The notes under the pieces are model-generated. The model was not told the DNA's origin. It did no database searches and saw only the letters and a program-made list of their open reading frames with translations. Made by a program: the position numbers and the translations under genes. From assembly GCA_009760855.2 (NCBI GenBank), contig WPIO01000032.1, forward strand, positions 1,841,001 through 1,901,000: a DNA stretch of 60,000 nucleotides. Direction: 5' to 3'. Source of the DNA: Cristatella mucedo (lineage: Eukaryota; Bryozoa; Phylactolaemata; Cristatellidae). Below, one piece after another: positions 12,395 through 21,939 of this stretch; within the stretch, counting starts at the first letter, position 1; the number at the start of each line of letters is the position of its first letter.

Positions 12395-12555
12395 AGTCTT
12401 GGCAGAGTGGTAAGGTTCACTTTCACTTTCACATTCACTTCACAATTCAGTCGTGGGGTTCAAGTCCTCCAGCAATCAATACTTGATTGTTAGTTACAAG
12501 CTAATATTAAACTCCTAAGGCTCTTTTGCTGCAATATAAATGAGCTGAGTCAACT
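12395..12555 (+). repeat. SINE-2 copy
   Basis: It has TTGGCAGAGTGGTAAGG (A-box-like) and GTGGGGTTCAAGTCCTCC (B-box-like), then GGCTCTTTTGCTGCAATATA and GAGTCAACTG in place of the SINE-2 tail. A short CACTTT-rich insertion expands the head. Confidence 0.55.
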
Positions 12556-13655
12556 GATCTTTGCTTTACTATGAGCAGAAAGCTACCAGTGCAGCAAACC
12601 GTATATTTGCTTAACGCCTGTGGTACTTTTCTAGGGATTTGGTCGGATCTTCTTTTATCGATAACTGACATGCCATGGATACATATCTGAATAAAAGGTC
12701 TGAGCCGTTGTCTTACTTGTTTTTCTTTAACTGATTAGAAAACAGTCTGATAACATATTTTCACATTCGTTTATATTCTGGAGTTGCCTCTGTTGTTTTA
12801 AATCTAGGATCACAGATACGGGCTAGCAAGCTAAAACCAAGTCAAGGCTCTGCTATTGTGGGGTCCATTAAAGTAATAACCGACTCTGCTAAATGGGGCA
12901 TTGCGCTATAAAAGATATTTTGGAGGATGTAACTCTGATCAAACAGTATAAACAAGACCTGTTTCAAATGATGGAGCGCCACTGGTAAGAGGTATCGGCT
13001 TCGAAAAAATTGTGGCTGCTTTTAAAGACATACAGAGCATACAGCTTTAGCTGAAAAGTGGGCGTTGCAGAATTCTCTTATAAAAAACATATTTTACAGA
13101 TCGTCTTATCTAACCAAATGGAACAATTGCATAGGTCTTCCTCTAAATATTTTAAATCGACGTTTGGCAGGACCACAATACAACATCTTAAGAGCAATGA
13201 TCTCACTATAAGCGTCTCATGCTCGGTATATTGCCAATGCTGCAGACTCAAAATGGGTTAATAATAATAATGCACTTGATAAAGCGCCCTCAAAGAACTC
13301 AATCTCAATCTTTCTAGGCGCTCACATTTGCTGCTAAGGGAATCGCGATTGAATGGTGAATAATATCATGCTTCATAACATAAATAACATGGTTAGAGGT
13401 GACATGCACAGGGTCAGCATGCAAATGTGGTTAGTGGCAGCATGCACAGTGTCAGCAAGCATAAGCACATGAACACATTAAGGACGAATCACAGGGACCC
13501 ACCAAATGCTGTCCTAAATAGGTGTTTTTAAGTTCTTTTTAAATGTGGTCAAGTCAGGGGATGTTCTGACGCATGTCGGGAGGGAGTTCCTAGCTTTGGG
13601 AGCATACAAACTAAATGCATGGTTGCCAAAGGATCTGAGGTTTGTGCAAGGTATT

Positions 13656-13659
<4 letters not shown>

Positions 13660-13750
<91 letters not shown>
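13660..13750. repeat. (AT)n microsatellite at SINE-1 3' end
   Basis: About 90 bases of AT repeat at the 3' end of the inserted SINE-1. Confidence 0.95.
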
Positions 13751-13753
<3 letters not shown>

Positions 13754-13879
13754 TTTGTATAGCGCCCCATGAGAACTTAATCTCTATTCAGGCGCTTCAC
13801 AAATGCATCGGGGCTCGAGCCCACGACCTCAGCTAGGCCTTGGTCGGGGCGAGCACCTTAACCGCTAGACCAAACCAGC
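13751..13879 (-). repeat. SINE-1 copy c, inserted in LINE-A
   Basis: A complete copy with TCATTTGTATAGCGCCCC, TTAATCTCTATTCAGGCGCT, GGCTCGAGCCC and the head CCTTAACCGCTAGACCAAAC. The host sequence ATTGGTA occurs at both borders (13,653-13,659 and 13,880-13,886) but once at the empty site in the 56 kb copy, so it is a target-site duplication. Confidence 0.85.
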
Positions 13880-14877
13880 ATTGGTAAACTGTTGGATGCC
13901 AAAAAGCAGGTGGTACGATGCTTGGCCTGGTGGGGGAGTAGATCTGAGAGATAGGCTGGAGCCAAAGAGTGAAGTGACCTAAAAGTGAGCGACAAGACCT
14001 TGAAGTCGATCCATTGCTTGACCGGTAGCCAGTGCAGGTCGGCGAGAAGTGGTGTGATGTGGCAACTGCGAGGCTCACGACAGACAAGCCTAGCTGTGGA
14101 GCTTTGCACCATCTGTAATCGCCTGATTGCACATGCCGGTAGGCCAGCAAGCAGTGAGTTACAGAAGTCAAGAAGGGATGTCACTAATGCATGGACCAAC
14201 TTAGACGTGGTATCCTTATTTAAACAAGCCCAAATTTTAGCAATGCTATGTAGCTGAAAGTAGGCAGACTTGACTGTGGAGCTGATATGGTCGTCTAGTG
14301 AGGGGTCATTTTGGAACATACCTAGATTTCGAGCTGATTCAACCGGAGATATGCTGGCAGAGCCAATTATCAGAGTCAGCCTTTCCAATTTCTGGGCTGA
14401 CCTTCACATGCCAAGGTTGCACACTGTGTGGTGGTTAGAGACAGGCATCAATGACTGCCTGCTGCCAGTAGGATATTGCAGCACAAATGCCAGTCAGTGC
14501 CAGACAGTGATATCACATGCGACAGTTCGTCTAACTGAGAAGGCGAACAAGGCATGCCTACAGAACTCAATAGTAGAGATAATACAAAAGCCACTGTGCA
14601 AGCTGGATCCCAAGCAGCCTGTCAGCAGCAAGAGTGGTCACCCGGAAAAACCATGTCCGGCTTTCTAAAGAAAGTAGGCGCCTAAATAAGGGATGTTTTA
14701 GGGTCAAATTTGAAGATCATTAGCGGCAACAGTTCTGGGTGACACACCGACCATAAACCCAATAAAAAGAAATTGAGGGCAAGATAGACAAATGAACAGG
14801 CACTAACAGAGCAGAAGGTTGCACAACATAAGGCAGGTTCAGCAAATCAACAGGCAAGACAGTGCTGAACAACTTAC

Positions 14878-15106
14878 CTTTGTGACATCCATACACATAA
14901 ATTTCATCTGTGGCCGAGCCACCGAGTTTTGTGAGTTCATTTCCCGTACGACGACATCGCTGATATCGACACTTGTTATATTAGTATAAGAGTGATCATA
15001 CAAGTCGGCTCCAAGCTCCGAGTTACCACAGCCGGGTATCAGTATCAAGTCGGTCACCTTGATATAAGTGTGCAGCAGCAAGCTCAGCTGGTTAAATTCT
15101 CCATAC
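14878..15106 (-). CDS. METTL13: METTL13 coding exon 2, SAM-binding motif I
   Basis: This exon has 229 bases: one base completing Trp31, then 76 codons (residues 32-107). The acceptor reads AATATAG and the donor GTAAGT. It contains the SAM-binding loop ILIPGCGNSELG (about residues 52-63; human VIGCGNSELS), the acidic strand SVDIS (76-80), and RPQMKFMCMDVTK, close to human RPQMSFLKMDMT. The Rossmann-fold motifs therefore look intact. The intron to exon 1 is 4,430 bp and holds a pogo-like transposon relic, a SINE and a LINE tail. Confidence 0.93.
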
Positions 15107-15699
15107 CTATATTGAGCAGTCAATAAATAGTCAGCCGCAAGTGAAGCAAGATGCTACTTCTGATACTGCGGCATACATCAAGCAAAACTAAGCATTTGGT
15201 AGCAAGTACGTTCAAGAGCAGTCCAAGAGGTTGGCTCCATAAGTATTCCGATGCATAGCTAATCTCAGCACTAGAAATAACAGGCTAGTGTCGTGGAACT
15301 TAATGGCTTCAATTGTTCCATCAGATTTCAGGTAAAACCTATACATTTCAACACCGTACTATGTGGAGGAACACATTGGCAGTTGGCGGTAACGTTGTAC
15401 ATGTCAACATTTTTTGTAACGGTTCAATATCCGAAGAGGTGTCCTTGGTAGCCAGCCCAGCAGCAGGCTCAGTTGTGCAAGCACAAACATGGACATCCTG
15501 AGACATGCTTTGTAAGCCTTGCCCCAAACATAAGCCCTAGTTAAGGAGGGATGCGATCAATCCAGATATCTCCCATGGCATTTGTATAAAGATGTGCACA
15601 GATCGAGGACGAATTGAGCCATCAGCAGGAAAATTGGCACCAATGGCTTAACACTTGATTTAATTGTAGATTTAGGGAATAATACTGTCACCCTTCAAG

Positions 15700-15893
15700 A
15701 TGATAGTAACCATACTTGCATGATGACCCTGTGCATGTCACCCCTAATCAAGTTATTCATGTTGTTTATCAAGCATGATAACACTCAACATTCGGTTGTG
15801 TTTCCTTTGCAGCAAATGTAAAGCGCCTAGAAAGAGATTGTTCTCTGAGAGTGCTTTATCAAGTGTATCATCATTATTATAATTATTACGTGC
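15700..15893 (+). mobile_element. LINE-A 3' tail
   Basis: GCAGCAAATGTAAAGCGCCT, AGAAAGAGATTGTTCTCTGA, GTGCTTTATCAAGTGTATCA and then (ATT)n. Confidence 0.75.
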
Positions 15894-15959
15894 TAAAAAA
15901 AAGCTATTCAATCACATACAAATAAGAACAGTGCAGGACAGTCGGGATAAGAATCTTAC

Positions 15960-17165
15960 GGCTTTCTGCAAAGAGAATAACTTAGATCTCCCAAAAGGCA
16001 TGAAACTGGCAAGAGTATGCTACCCTCAGTCAACCAGTGAACGAGGTAAATGCTTAGAAATGCAAGTGTTGATCAGGAAAAACCATACTCTCCTGAGCTA
16101 GAAGACATCGTCTGTGAATGAATTGCTGACAAGAGAGTAAAGGTTTTGGTTGTGTGAAAGGTTGATTTTAAGCATTGCCTTTGCAATAACACAAAAGAAA
16201 TATTCACAGAAAAATTTAAATCCTCGCAAGCCTGGCTAGATGGCTTCCTTCAGCAATAAAAATAGTCTCAAAGAAGATCGGCAACACTGTTTAAGCTGGA
16301 AGATATTGAAAATACTGAACGTGCAGCTGAATTCAAATCCACTGTTGATGGCACCAAATTTTCCAAATTCTATATCTTCTAAATACTGACTCTCCAGCAT
16401 GATTGCTATGGATGAAATAACAGAGTTCCAGTGATCTCAAAATCTATTTGATTAAATGGGTGCCTCGTCAATCTACCTTCCCTCGACTGGTTATCATAGT
16501 GCACGGTGTTACCTGGATTTTGGCAACTATTGGGGATGGAAAGAAAGCCCCACCTCTAATCATCACAACGACAAAAAAGATAAGATTGAATGTGTTTCGG
16601 ACATTTACATTCTTAAAACCATGAACGCCCAGTGCACACAAGTGTGCTAAGGAGGTGGGCCATTTGAATGCTGCCACTTGCCCTTGTTTAGCAAGGTGGC
16701 CACAGAGGATTGCTAGTCTGGGATTAAGCCAGCACTCTGCAATATGAGATAACAACGTGAAGAACTTTCTTGCAGACAGAAGAATAGATTAAAAATAATT
16801 CCTGTATAAATGACTGCCTATCTCAAGACTTTTGATATTGCAATAAACACGATATCCAAAGACATTATTCACACGGAAATCAACAACTACATTGAAAATA
16901 GAATGAAGAGAACTAGGCGTGCAGACTTTGTGGACACCAGCCTGCAAGAGGTCGTGACTCAGGTAAAGAATTCATGGGATGAACATCACTGAGAGCCGTG
17001 TTGCCAATGCACTACAAACATTCGACATGGACAAGAAATGCTCATTTAAAGAAATTTCTATTGGTAGACATGATAGCTTGGGGCCAACGGTTCTACAGGA
17101 AATGCATTTGCAAGAAATTCAGGCTGCCAACCAAATCACTCACAGTAACAAAGGTGTATAATTGT
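15960..17165 (+). mobile_element. pogo/Tigger-like DNA transposon relic
   Basis: Broken frames together resemble a pogo-family transposase. There is a CENP-B-type DNA-binding helix region with FKSSQAWLDGFLQ near 16,215-16,255, a catalytic-core strand VTWILATIGDGKKAPPLII near 16,507-16,565, and a C-terminal part with SLQEVVTQVKNSWDEHH and SRVANALQTFDM (16,810-17,050). The resemblance is to pogo/Tigger/CENP-B relatives (Tc1/mariner superfamily). Many stops and frameshifts show it is dead. I could not place terminal inverted repeats. It lies in METTL13 intron 1, opposite to the gene. Confidence 0.68.
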
Positions 17166-17310
17166 TAATGTATATGTGTGTGTCTGCGTGCATGCTACTA
17201 TGAGATATCGTGTGGGTTGCAATATTAAACAGGATATGGAATCGCCCTGTGTGATCGTAGTAGATAATAGTTCAGGATAAGGAAAAGAATGAGTTACCAG
17301 TAGTTTCCAA

Positions 17311-17440
17311 ACTGGTTTGGTCCAGTGGTTAAGATGCTTGCCCCGACCAAGGTCAGGGTGAGGCAGACGATGACCAAGGTTGAGGGCTGAATAAGCCCCT
17401 GAATAGAAATTAAGTTCTCTTAGGCTGCTATACAAATGAC
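17311..17440 (+). repeat. SINE-1 copy d
   Basis: TGGTTTGGTCCAGTGGTTAA, CCCCGACCAAGGTC and AGAAATTAAGTTCTCTTAGG identify it. The B-box region is degenerate and there is no (AT)n tract. Confidence 0.65.
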
Positions 17441-17761
17441 TCATATATTTTTAAGTATCAGGAGTTAAAGGCTGGCCCTTCAATGCATGTATTAGCACTT
17501 AAATCATATGAGAGAATCAACTGCTAGTACATACATACGAATAGTGATCCATATACACCTTAATAACCCGACGGACCATCAAAATTAAGTGAAGTGACCA
17601 CAAAGCACGTCGATCAATCACTGATCTTTGAATACAATAAAATTCACCCGAGGCCGAAGTGGCCATTACTAAAGAAGCTCAGCAGTTTTCTGCCAAACTG
17701 CAGAAACAAGCAATAAATCTGTCTCTGACTTTCAAGGCCCGTCGATTTAGCTGCTTCTTAC

Positions 17762-17938
17762 CAAGCTGAGGTATCCGTGCAGTATAAGCCTCCTTGTTCC
17801 TGCTAGCGGGAAGATTGCCGGTGACCTATTTCTGGGATCTGTGGATCCCACACTGAAACTTGCATTAACAAAAAACTCTTGGGCCACTGTATTATACTTT
17901 TCTGCAGCAGTCGATTCTGGAACTTCCGTAGCAGCCAT
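17762..17938 (-). CDS. Exon-like ORF nested in METTL13 intron 1 (unknown protein)
   Basis: An ATG at 17,938 opens 59 codons beginning MAATEVPESTAAEKYNTVAQ. They end at a codon boundary with TTG followed by GTAAGA, a strong donor. I do not recognise the sequence. It cannot splice in frame to METTL13 exon 2, which needs two carried bases, so it is not a simple alternative METTL13 start. It could be the first exon of a nested gene or a chance ORF; no partner exon was found. Confidence 0.3.
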
Positions 17939-18908
17939 CCTGTACTGCATTGCTCACTACTAAATTGCTCTCTTACTCATCTAGTTACATGCAGGTTGCT
18001 GGCCCACGATGGCACATAGATGACCCACATTAGAATTTCAGCGTTCCATAACAAAACTCAATACATATGTATAAAATTGTGCTCTTTGTTAGGCAGTATA
18101 AGATAAAGATAAATTAAATTAACTGTAACAAAGCATACCTGCTGGCACAGGCAATTTCTCGTTATCACAATCTAGAAAATATAAACCTTTACTTAACAAC
18201 AGGCAGCTGAAGGTTTATTGAATGAACAAGACATTAACTGTTTTTCCTTAAGCTACCGAGACATGGTTTCAAGAAAAGGAGCTGCAGTAAAAACGATTTG
18301 CTACAACTAAAGACAACGCCAGTGTTCAAAAGTAAATTATTTTTTCCGATGACTGAGACGAATCACAGCTGAGAGAAAACAGTCAAAACGCACTTGCAAA
18401 AAATCAAAATCGACCCCATAAATTTCTTGTAAGTTCACGGAAAACGATGATGAATAGAAAATTCACAGTTAGATAAACTTTACACTCAATTTGTAACTCC
18501 ACAAACATGGTAAGCCAAAGAACAGGACAGTTTGATAAGGCATACTGCAATAAACAGACTAGCACAGAATCGGTCAGCCACAGACAGGTCAAGGCAAGCC
18601 CTGCGGTTGCTGTTTCCGAGTCTCGTAAGGGCACTTGCGGTCTCTGCACTGAGACAGTGCTGCCGGCGTCATTCGAATACACCCTACTTCAAGTTCAGAC
18701 TATCAACGCTTAGTGGCAGCTGATTCTTCCAGGTTTCCAGCAGGCAAGCCATGGCGCTCATCAGCCGCTCCCTCGTGCTGTGCGCCAGTGTGCTGTGTCA
18801 CTAAAAGGTGATAAGTGCCGACCCAAAGCAACATCTCTGGGGGTAACTTCGAGGCAGGGGTTACTCAAGCGTTATGGCTGATCTTTTATCCACGTCTGTC
18901 GTATGTTG

Positions 18909-18935
18909 AGCTCTCTCTCTCTCGCACTCTCTTCT

Positions 18936-18964
<29 letters not shown>
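18909..18964. repeat. (CT)n-rich tract
   Basis: CT dinucleotide repeat leading into the 18-bp minisatellite. Confidence 0.85.
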
Positions 18965-18966
<2 letters not shown>

Positions 18967-19104
18967 CTATCTTTCTCTCGCTCTCTATCTTGCTCTCGCT
19001 CTCTATCTTGCTCTCGCTCTCTATCTTGCTCTCGCTCTCTATCTTGCTCTCGCTCTCTATCTTGCTCTCGCTCTCTATCTTGCTCTCGCTCTCTATCTCG
19101 CTCT
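18960..19104. repeat. 18-bp minisatellite
   Basis: About eight near-identical head-to-tail copies of CGCTCTCTATCTTGCTCT. The unit length is divisible by three, which produces an ALYLAL-type open frame on the plus strand and an RE/DRE frame on the minus strand; both are artefacts. Confidence 0.9.
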
Positions 19105-19536
19105 GTGGATGTCTCCACTGATTGTGTGGGGGAAGTGGTCTTTTTCTCCACTGGCTGAGATTTTTCTATTAACTTCCTCAAACCATGGCCTGTCGTTACC
19201 TAGACCACCTCGGATTGAGAGTACCTCGACGGGCTTTGTGAATTACACTTGGTACCTTACACATCCGGCCTCACCTATTCTCCGTTTGAGGGGCCGCGTA
19301 CGAGGGCTCTAGCAGAGTCTCAGCAAGCAGACCATACGACCAGCTGGCCAAATAGCCAAAATGGCTACCGAGAGCACAAAATTACACGTGCAAAATGCTT
19401 CGTTTGGAGTCAGAAGATGGCAATTCGCTAAATGTCCAATCAAAGTACGTTAGCAAGAGGCCTTCATCCCTCCTCGGAAAATCTCCCACAATAAACTGCA
19501 AGCAGCCGCGTGTATGCTTGCATCAAAACTCCTTAC

Positions 19537-19628
19537 CACTCAAAAGCTTTCCGTCCCCTTTTTCTAAAGAAATCATCCCAGTAGCTTGCGTCAGCGAACT
19601 GGGCATGGCTTTTTGGTAGCAGCTCCAT
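19537..19628 (-). CDS. METTL13: METTL13 (eEF1A lysine and N-terminal methyltransferase), coding exon 1
   Basis: The exon begins [10 protein letters not shown] and ends [11 protein letters not shown] plus the first two bases of a Trp codon. Human METTL13 begins MNLLPKS and also has a YW..FF..RG.KAFEWYG block, so I chose this ATG (19,628) over an in-frame Met 36 codons upstream. The donor at 19,536 reads GTAAGG. The leftover TG is completed by the first base of the next exon to restore the Trp. METTL13 is a cytosolic enzyme with two methyltransferase domains: the N-terminal domain methylates a lysine of translation factor eEF1A and the C-terminal domain methylates its N-terminus. This exon carries the cap of the N-terminal domain. 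The 5' UTR and promoter were not delimited. Confidence 0.88.
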
Positions 19629-19749
19629 TAGCTCCTCGAGGGGTAAGGAGAAACACGCCGGCCACAGCCAACGACATTGACCTTCGGCTGGTATCCGGCT
19701 CCGGTCAAGGCTAAGACTCGCTTGTATTTCCGGCATGTCCTAGCGACGC

Positions 19750-21800
19750 GCATATATGCGTCGAGATATGACTTTGCGCCAAGCCAGAGAGAGGACTAAC
19801 AACTTAATTGAATCATAGAATATTCCTTGCATATAATAATGTTTAATGATGGTGAGTCACGGCAAGAACGTGCCGGTCTCATTTGAGGGACTTAACTCAC
19901 TGGATCCGATGCGTCTGCTGAAATGCCTTTGTAAGACCCCCACGTTTGCTAAGTCTAAGTAAATTGGGAAATCAGAAAATTTAAAGAAATATAATGCCGT
20001 TATGATATATCGACAAACTCGTTCCAAAGTTTTATCTCTAGGTAGCCTTATGATGCGGTTGTAAGGCAAAATACCCGTCAAAAGAAATACCCTGCACAAG
20101 CATTTATCGAAATTCCGAGTCTGCATCGCACTGGCTGCATCTACTAGTAAGTTTTTTAAGGCGGTATTGATATAGTAATTTCCATACGTTACTATTTTTC
20201 ACCCAGAAGAAGCTTTCACTGGTACTCGACTCATGTGGGATGATGAAGCAGGAACCTGGGCGAGTTAGCGACTAGGCTCTGCACATGGACTGCGCTTTAA
20301 CGTTAGCCCGAAGGAGTGTGCCGCTTAAAGGTAAAACCGCCGCAGCCTAACAGCGAGAAAGCTAAAAGGACGTGAGTAGACTATCCCTATGTAGTGGCAG
20401 GCCATTTTCGGAGTGAGTTAATGCGGGGTGAGTCAATAATATTACGTTGGTGAAATAAGAGGTGGTGAGCCTCTGATTGGCAGCCTCAGACAGTCGGCAG
20501 TCATTTCCTAAGGCAGCCAATCACAGGAAAAGGAAAGAGCGGATGGAATGGAAGCAGCCAAGGTTCCTGATACGCCCCATCTAGTCAATCCTGGAGAGGG
20601 CCGAGAGGTCAAGGACCCTTTCTGGGCCTCTTTCTCTATGCCTACGCCGCTAATGGCTACGAGTCTCGTGGAGAAATCGATCATCCGTTGCGGCTAGCTT
20701 GGTACAGCTCTCTATTGCAAATGAGCCCACATGTAGCAGTTGCCTCGTGCTTTTGTCGGCACACATTCATCTGAATTTAACTATTACACGCGTTTAAGAC
20801 GCATAAATACCCATAAAACTGTACGGCCGTCGATTATTTCCATATCCAATTGTTAATAGTGGCTATACCGGGTTGCGACAATAGAGGGTTGTCGTTTTAG
20901 TTCGCATAGTCATTAGTTCGGCAGGCTTGCTGGCGAAAGTGAATATCTCAACCTACGCAGAAGAAAAAATTCGAAAGAAATCACATTACAGCCATACACA
21001 TCCCAAAGGGAGCTACAGGTCCCTCACCCGAGGGGGCTTGAGCCCCCTCAACTGATAACTCAGGGCAAGATCTTTATTCGGATCGCTTGGTAGAATCCTT
21101 TATATGCATCCAGTGCCAAGATTGCTTACAGGTTATGAGGCTTAGTGAATTCTAGAGCAAAACCAAATAATAGTCACGAGCAGAAAATGACTAAAACTAG
21201 GGACCAAATTATAAAAGTCAGTTTAATAATAGAATTAAAAGAAGTTCCCATCATGATAGGATTTTCTTATTTCTAGTCGATTTTCTTGTCGATAAGCAAT
21301 CTTTAGTTTTCCCACAACATAGCACCACAAAAGGACGAAATGAGAAAAATGAAAGAGATTGAGAACAATTCCGTACAAAAAAACGAATAACTTATTTAGT
21401 CTATTCTATATATTACATTTTAAAAAAGGGGTTATTGATAGCTTTTACGTTAAATGGCTCCGCTAATTTCACTGAGTCTGACTACCAGAGATTTAAACCG
21501 CTTAGGAAAACTGTGCAGCTGCAGAGTGCAAACGGCATCGTGGTGCTTATATCTATGGTCGATAAAAAATTTGGAATTTGTAGACGGCATACCCAATAGT
21601 GCTGATCACAGAGAACGCAGGTTGTATTTTTCGGACACGGGCGAGAGTACGAAAATAAGGTCTGGTCTGTACCAGCAGCATATAACCTACCAGCATGTTG
21701 CAATAGTGCAATTTTTTCTAAGAGCTCGCAATAGAGTTTGTAAGATATTTCATTGAAGCCGAAATCGGCTAACTAAGGACAAGCGTTGTGAAGTATTTAA
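19750..21800. other. Unassigned sequence upstream of METTL13
   Basis: No coding match was found. CCAAT-type words (GATTGGC, GCCAATCA) occur at 20.47-20.53 kb. A short perfect palindrome, GAGGGGGCTTGAGCCCCCTC, lies near 21,031-21,051. None of these can be tied to a start site. Confidence 0.35.
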
Positions 21801-21807
21801 GGTCGCT

Positions 21808-21932
21808 TAGAGATATAGATAGATAGATAGAGATAGAGAGAGAGAAAGAGAGAGAGAGAGACAGAGTCAGAGGGAGAGGGAGAGAGAGAGAGAGAGACAG
21901 AGAGAGGGGGTAGGGAGAGAAAGAGAGAGCTC
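21808..21932. repeat. (GA)n-rich low-complexity tract
   Basis: GATA units followed by impure GAGA repeat. Confidence 0.85.
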
Positions 21933-21939
21933 GGAGTTT

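Larger units (their letters stand above)
13263..14390 (-). mobile_element. LINE-A, 3' half, split by a SINE-1 insertion
   Basis: Read backwards it encodes SARNLGMFQNDPSLDDHI, FCNSLLAGLPACAIRRLQM, CHITPLLADLHWLPVKQ and LHSLAPAYLSDLLP, the usual end of a non-LTR reverse transcriptase ORF. The untranslated region ends in the hairpin AAAGCGCC...GGCGCTTTAT and (ATT)n at 13,263. SINE-1 copy c and its (AT)n tract interrupt it at 13,660-13,879. Frame breaks make it inactive. Confidence 0.82.
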
